From an uncultured Erysipelotrichaceae bacterium (GTDB taxonomy: Bacteria; Bacillota_I; Bacilli_A; RFN20; CAG-826): a DNA stretch of 14,653 bases. Positions 12,811 through 14,653 of the stretch are shown here, piece by piece. Position 1 is the first letter of the stretch. Each line of letters starts with the position of its first letter. The stretch lies in NCBI GenBank assembly GCA_947303755.1, contig CAMYZF010000026.1, forward strand, positions 1-14,653. The letters are read 5' to 3'. Under the pieces are notes generated by a model. It made no database searches. It worked only from the letters and a program-made list of their open reading frames with translations, and was not told where the DNA came from. The position numbers were made by a program, and so were the translations under genes.

Positions 12811-13386
12811 ATGGTCACGGGAATCGTATTAGCAGGTGGACTCTCCAGTCGTGCCAAAGTCAATAAATTACTCCTGAAGGTAGATAGTAAACCTTTGATT
12901 TCTCTTACGATCGATTCGATTAAAAATTTTGTCGATGAAGTTGTAGTGGTGACTGGCCGATACGACGAAGAACTTAGACCACATCTAAAAGATGTTAAGG
13001 TGGTTTATAACAAAGATTATGAATTAGGAATGTTTTCTTCTGTGTTAACAGGATTACGTGAGGTCAAAGATGAAGCCTTACTTCTTCCTGGAGATATGGC
13101 AAACATTTCGAATGCAACAATTAAAACAATTTTAGATAACAAAGGATGTATTTCTATTCCCACATATAAAGGAACAAGAGGACATCCTTTATTTTTAAAT
13201 AAAGAAATGGTAAATCTAGTCCTAAAAGAAGATGTTAATTCGAATTTAAGAGCGTTCATTTCTAAACACGAAGATAAAGTTAATCTAGTAAAAGTGAACG
13301 ATCCATTTATCGAATTTGATATTGATACAATCGAAGATTACAACATGTTTTTAGCAAAAAGAAAGGAACTATCTTATGAAAGCTAA
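12811..13386 (+). CDS. mocA: MocA/YgfJ-type molybdenum cofactor nucleotidyltransferase
   Basis: A 191-residue member of the NTP-transferase family that attaches a nucleotide (typically CMP from CTP) to molybdopterin for hydroxylases of the xanthine dehydrogenase family. Seen: the P-loop-like start GIVLAGGLSSR (4-14) with K19, LLPGDMANIS around 87-96, RGHPLF from R123, and FDIDTIEDYN near the end. The usual RMG after the loop is RAK here. No Shine-Dalgarno is visible, and the predicted transcript starts only a few bases upstream, so the mRNA may be leaderless or nearly so. The start is fixed by the motif at residue 4. It overlaps the next gene by 11 bases. The following FAD and 2Fe-2S genes indicate that it matures the enzyme they encode. 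E. coli ygfJ occupies a comparable place. Confidence 0.85.
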   Translation: MVTGIVLAGGLSSRAKVNKLLLKVDSKPLISLTIDSIKNFVDEVVVVTGRYDEELRPHLKDVKVVYNKDYELGMFSSVLTGLREVKDEALLLPGDMANISNATIKTILDNKGCISIPTYKGTRGHPLFLNKEMVNLVLKEDVNSNLRAFISKHEDKVNLVKVNDPFIEFDIDTIEDYNMFLAKRKELSYES

Positions 13387-14155
13387 TTCTTTTGTTAGTG
13401 TTGGTTCTTGGCAAGAAGCTTATAAGCTACTTAAAGCCTCTCCAAAGAATAAAATTCTTGGTGGTGGTCTCTGGCTTAAAAAAGGTAACGCCCAAGTCGA
13501 CACCCTTATCGATCTAAGCCGTTTGAATTTAAACAAGATCGAAGATAAAGGTTCATTTATTGAAGTAGGCTCAATGGTCAGCCAAAGAGAACTTGAAACC
13601 TCCTCAATCATCAAGGGGTTTGCTGGTGGAGTTATCTCTAAAGCTGTCTCAAAAATCATGGGACCAAGTTTTAGGAATGTCGCGACTATCGGCGGTTCCA
13701 TTTATGGAAAATATGGTTTTTCTGATTTGATTACCGTCTTATTAGCCTTCGACGTTGAACTTCAATTTTATCCAAGCAAGACAATGTCTTTGGATGAATA
13801 TTTAAAGACTCCAGGTTTCTATGATGGAATTCTCACTCATGTTCGTATCAAAAAAGAAGATGCGAAGGCTTTCTTTAAGAAAGTTTGTATTACAGCTTTA
13901 GATTATCCAATCTTAAACGTTGCAATTAGTAAAGCTAAAACATATAAAGTCGTCGTTGGTTCTCGTCCTTTAGTGGCGACCACCCTCGATAAGACTATGG
14001 AATATCTTAACAATGGTGGAGCCGACTTTAAGAAAGCCGCTGAAATCGCTGTCGAAGAATTAAAAGTCGGTGATAGCATGGCCACCAAAGGTGAATACCG
14101 TAAACAACTCGCCAAAGTCTATATTGAACGTGGACTTGAGGAGGTAAACAAATAA
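13376..14155 (+). CDS. xdhB: Molybdenum hydroxylase FAD-binding subunit (XdhB/YgfM-like)
   Basis: Electron-output subunit of a xanthine-dehydrogenase-type molybdenum hydroxylase, 259 residues, the usual size when FAD is on its own chain. The FAD-binding fold has ILGGGLWL (27-34, in place of the common AGGTDL) and the diagnostic NVATIGGS at 101-108. A C-terminal CO-dehydrogenase-flavoprotein-like domain runs from about 155 to 259. SD AAAGGA at 13362-13367 lies eight bases before the ATG. The start overlaps mocA by 11 bases, and the stop shares one base with the next start (TAATG), so mocA, xdhB and xdhC are one coupled operon. The size and the MocA partner recall E. coli YgfM, whose partner XdhD acts in purine degradation. 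The true substrate depends on the molybdenum subunit, only the start of which is visible. Confidence 0.9.
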   Translation: MKANSFVSVGSWQEAYKLLKASPKNKILGGGLWLKKGNAQVDTLIDLSRLNLNKIEDKGSFIEVGSMVSQRELETSSIIKGFAGGVISKAVSKIMGPSFRNVATIGGSIYGKYGFSDLITVLLAFDVELQFYPSKTMSLDEYLKTPGFYDGILTHVRIKKEDAKAFFKKVCITALDYPILNVAISKAKTYKVVVGSRPLVATTLDKTMEYLNNGGADFKKAAEIAVEELKVGDSMATKGEYRKQLAKVYIERGLEEVNK

Positions 14156-14613
14156 TGTTAGTGAATATTACCGTAAACGGAGTTAACAAAGAAGTTAACA
14201 TTTCGGCTGGTGAATATCTTTTAGATACTCTTCGCCGCATTGGTGTTAAATCAGTCAAGAAGGGCTGCAATGGTTCAAGCTGTGGTGCTTGTGTCGTCCT
14301 CGTGGACGATAAACCAGTCCTTTCTTGTTCAGTTTTAACTGCTAGAGTAAACGGAAAACGTGTTGATACAGTTGAATCTATCAAAGATGAAGCAAGCGAA
14401 TTAAGTAGCTATTTCTCTAAAGAGGGTGCTGATCAATGCGGTTTCTGTAATGCTTCACTCGCTCTTATGGTGCATGCCTTAAAGAAAGAAAATCCAAATC
14501 CAAGCGATGAAGAGATTTCCGACTTTGTCGTTGGTAATATCTGCCGTTGCACTGGTTATCAAGCCCAACAAAAAGCCATTCGCGCTTATCTTAGAGGAGG
14601 AAACAAACAATGA
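14155..14613 (+). CDS. xdhC: Molybdenum hydroxylase 2Fe-2S subunit
   Basis: Small iron-sulfur subunit (152 residues) that carries electrons from the molybdenum site to FAD. The plant-ferredoxin-type domain holds one 2Fe-2S cluster on C38, C43, C46 and C58. The helical domain holds the second on C95 and C98 (QCGFC) and C130 and C132 (CRCTGYQ). All eight cysteines are present. The usual CGFCTPG reads CGFCNAS here. The symbol follows E. coli usage (Fe-S subunit), not the unrelated XdhC maturation factor. GAGGAGGT at 14138-14145 is the SD. The ATG shares a base with the xdhB stop, and its own TGA overlaps the next ATG by four bases (ATGA). Confidence 0.93.
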   Translation: MLVNITVNGVNKEVNISAGEYLLDTLRRIGVKSVKKGCNGSSCGACVVLVDDKPVLSCSVLTARVNGKRVDTVESIKDEASELSSYFSKEGADQCGFCNASLALMVHALKKENPNPSDEEISDFVVGNICRCTGYQAQQKAIRAYLRGGNKQ

Positions 14614-14653
14614 GAAAATTCAAAGTTGTAAACAATATTACTCCTAGTGTTGA
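14610..14653 (+). CDS. Start of the next gene, probably the molybdopterin-binding subunit (partial)
   Basis: An ATG at 14610 overlaps the xdhC stop as ATGA, with a strong SD GAGGAGG at 14594-14600. The 14 codons in the window read MRKFKVVNNITPSV, then the window ends. This is too short to recognise by sequence. The operon order (FAD, 2Fe-2S, then large subunit) makes the molybdenum-binding subunit of the hydroxylase the likely product. Confidence 0.6.
   Translation, partial: MRKFKVVNNITPSV

Noticed and set aside
12681..12863. 60-codon minus-strand frame in the arcC-mocA intergenic region
   Set aside because: It covers the promoter and palindromes, overlaps the mocA start, and shows no SD or family feature.
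14028..14384. 118-codon open frame on the minus strand across the xdhB-xdhC junction
   Set aside because: It lies opposite two strongly supported genes, has no SD or recognisable motif, and is explained by codon bias of the real genes.
1..14653. Mycoplasma-type genetic code (UGA as Trp)
   Set aside because: yefM and xdhC end in TGA at sensible places, and Trp codons in conserved genes are TGG.
1..14653. CRISPR array, insertion sequence, integrase, tRNA or rRNA
   Set aside because: No regularly spaced repeats, transposase or integrase motifs, or tRNA-like folds were found by eye on either strand.

Overview
The window looks like a chromosomal stretch from a low-GC, anaerobic, Gram-positive-type bacterium. 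It is most likely an uncultured gut member of the Bacilli or a deep Erysipelotrichales/RF39-like lineage. The grounds are the AT-rich DNA, strong AGGAGG ribosome sites, intrinsic hairpin-plus-T terminators, a Gram-positive-style lipoprotein, a perfect match to the CcpA cre consensus, and the gene set itself. UGA is used as stop (two genes end in TGA) and tryptophan is TGG, so this is not the Mycoplasma code. The taxonomic call is inference; no marker gene is present.

Layout. (1) 1-2611: an upstream terminator, then a two-gene operon, preT-preA (NAD-dependent dihydropyrimidine dehydrogenase), closed by a terminator. (2) 2678-4459: a secreted lipoprotein of the Cthe_2159-like (DUF4353) beta-helix carbohydrate-binding family. 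(3) 4471-9462: a regulated promoter (palindrome, cre site, leader terminator), then the operon gdhA - DUF1015 gene - serC - serA, ending in a terminator. Glutamate dehydrogenase makes glutamate, the amino donor for SerC, so the operon runs from ammonium and 3-phosphoglycerate towards serine. (4) 9463-11661: a small accessory block. A Phd/RelE-type toxin-antitoxin pair is followed, 7 bases later, by a ThiS-like sulfur carrier and a ThiF/MoeB-like E1 enzyme without zinc cysteines. A YefM-YoeB pair follows, with its own TGTACA operator array. (5) 11661-12618: a bidirectional terminator and arcC (carbamate kinase) on the minus strand. (6) 12619-14653: a divergent regulatory region and the start of a molybdenum hydroxylase operon: mocA/ygfJ-type nucleotidyltransferase, FAD subunit, 2Fe-2S subunit, and the first codons of the next gene, probably the molybdopterin subunit.

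Functionally, PreTA, carbamate kinase and a MocA-linked molybdenum hydroxylase together resemble the nucleobase-degradation neighbourhoods known from E. coli (ygf/yqe genes) and Enterococcus faecalis. In those, purine or pyrimidine ring nitrogen ends as carbamoyl phosphate and yields ATP. Whether the operon works on xanthine, and whether it uses selenium, cannot be decided from the visible part. No rRNA, tRNA, CRISPR array, transposase or integrase was seen, and no gene-free stretch exceeds 300 bases. No clearly new multi-gene system is proven. The best candidate for something undescribed is the toxin-antitoxin-thiS-thiF operon.
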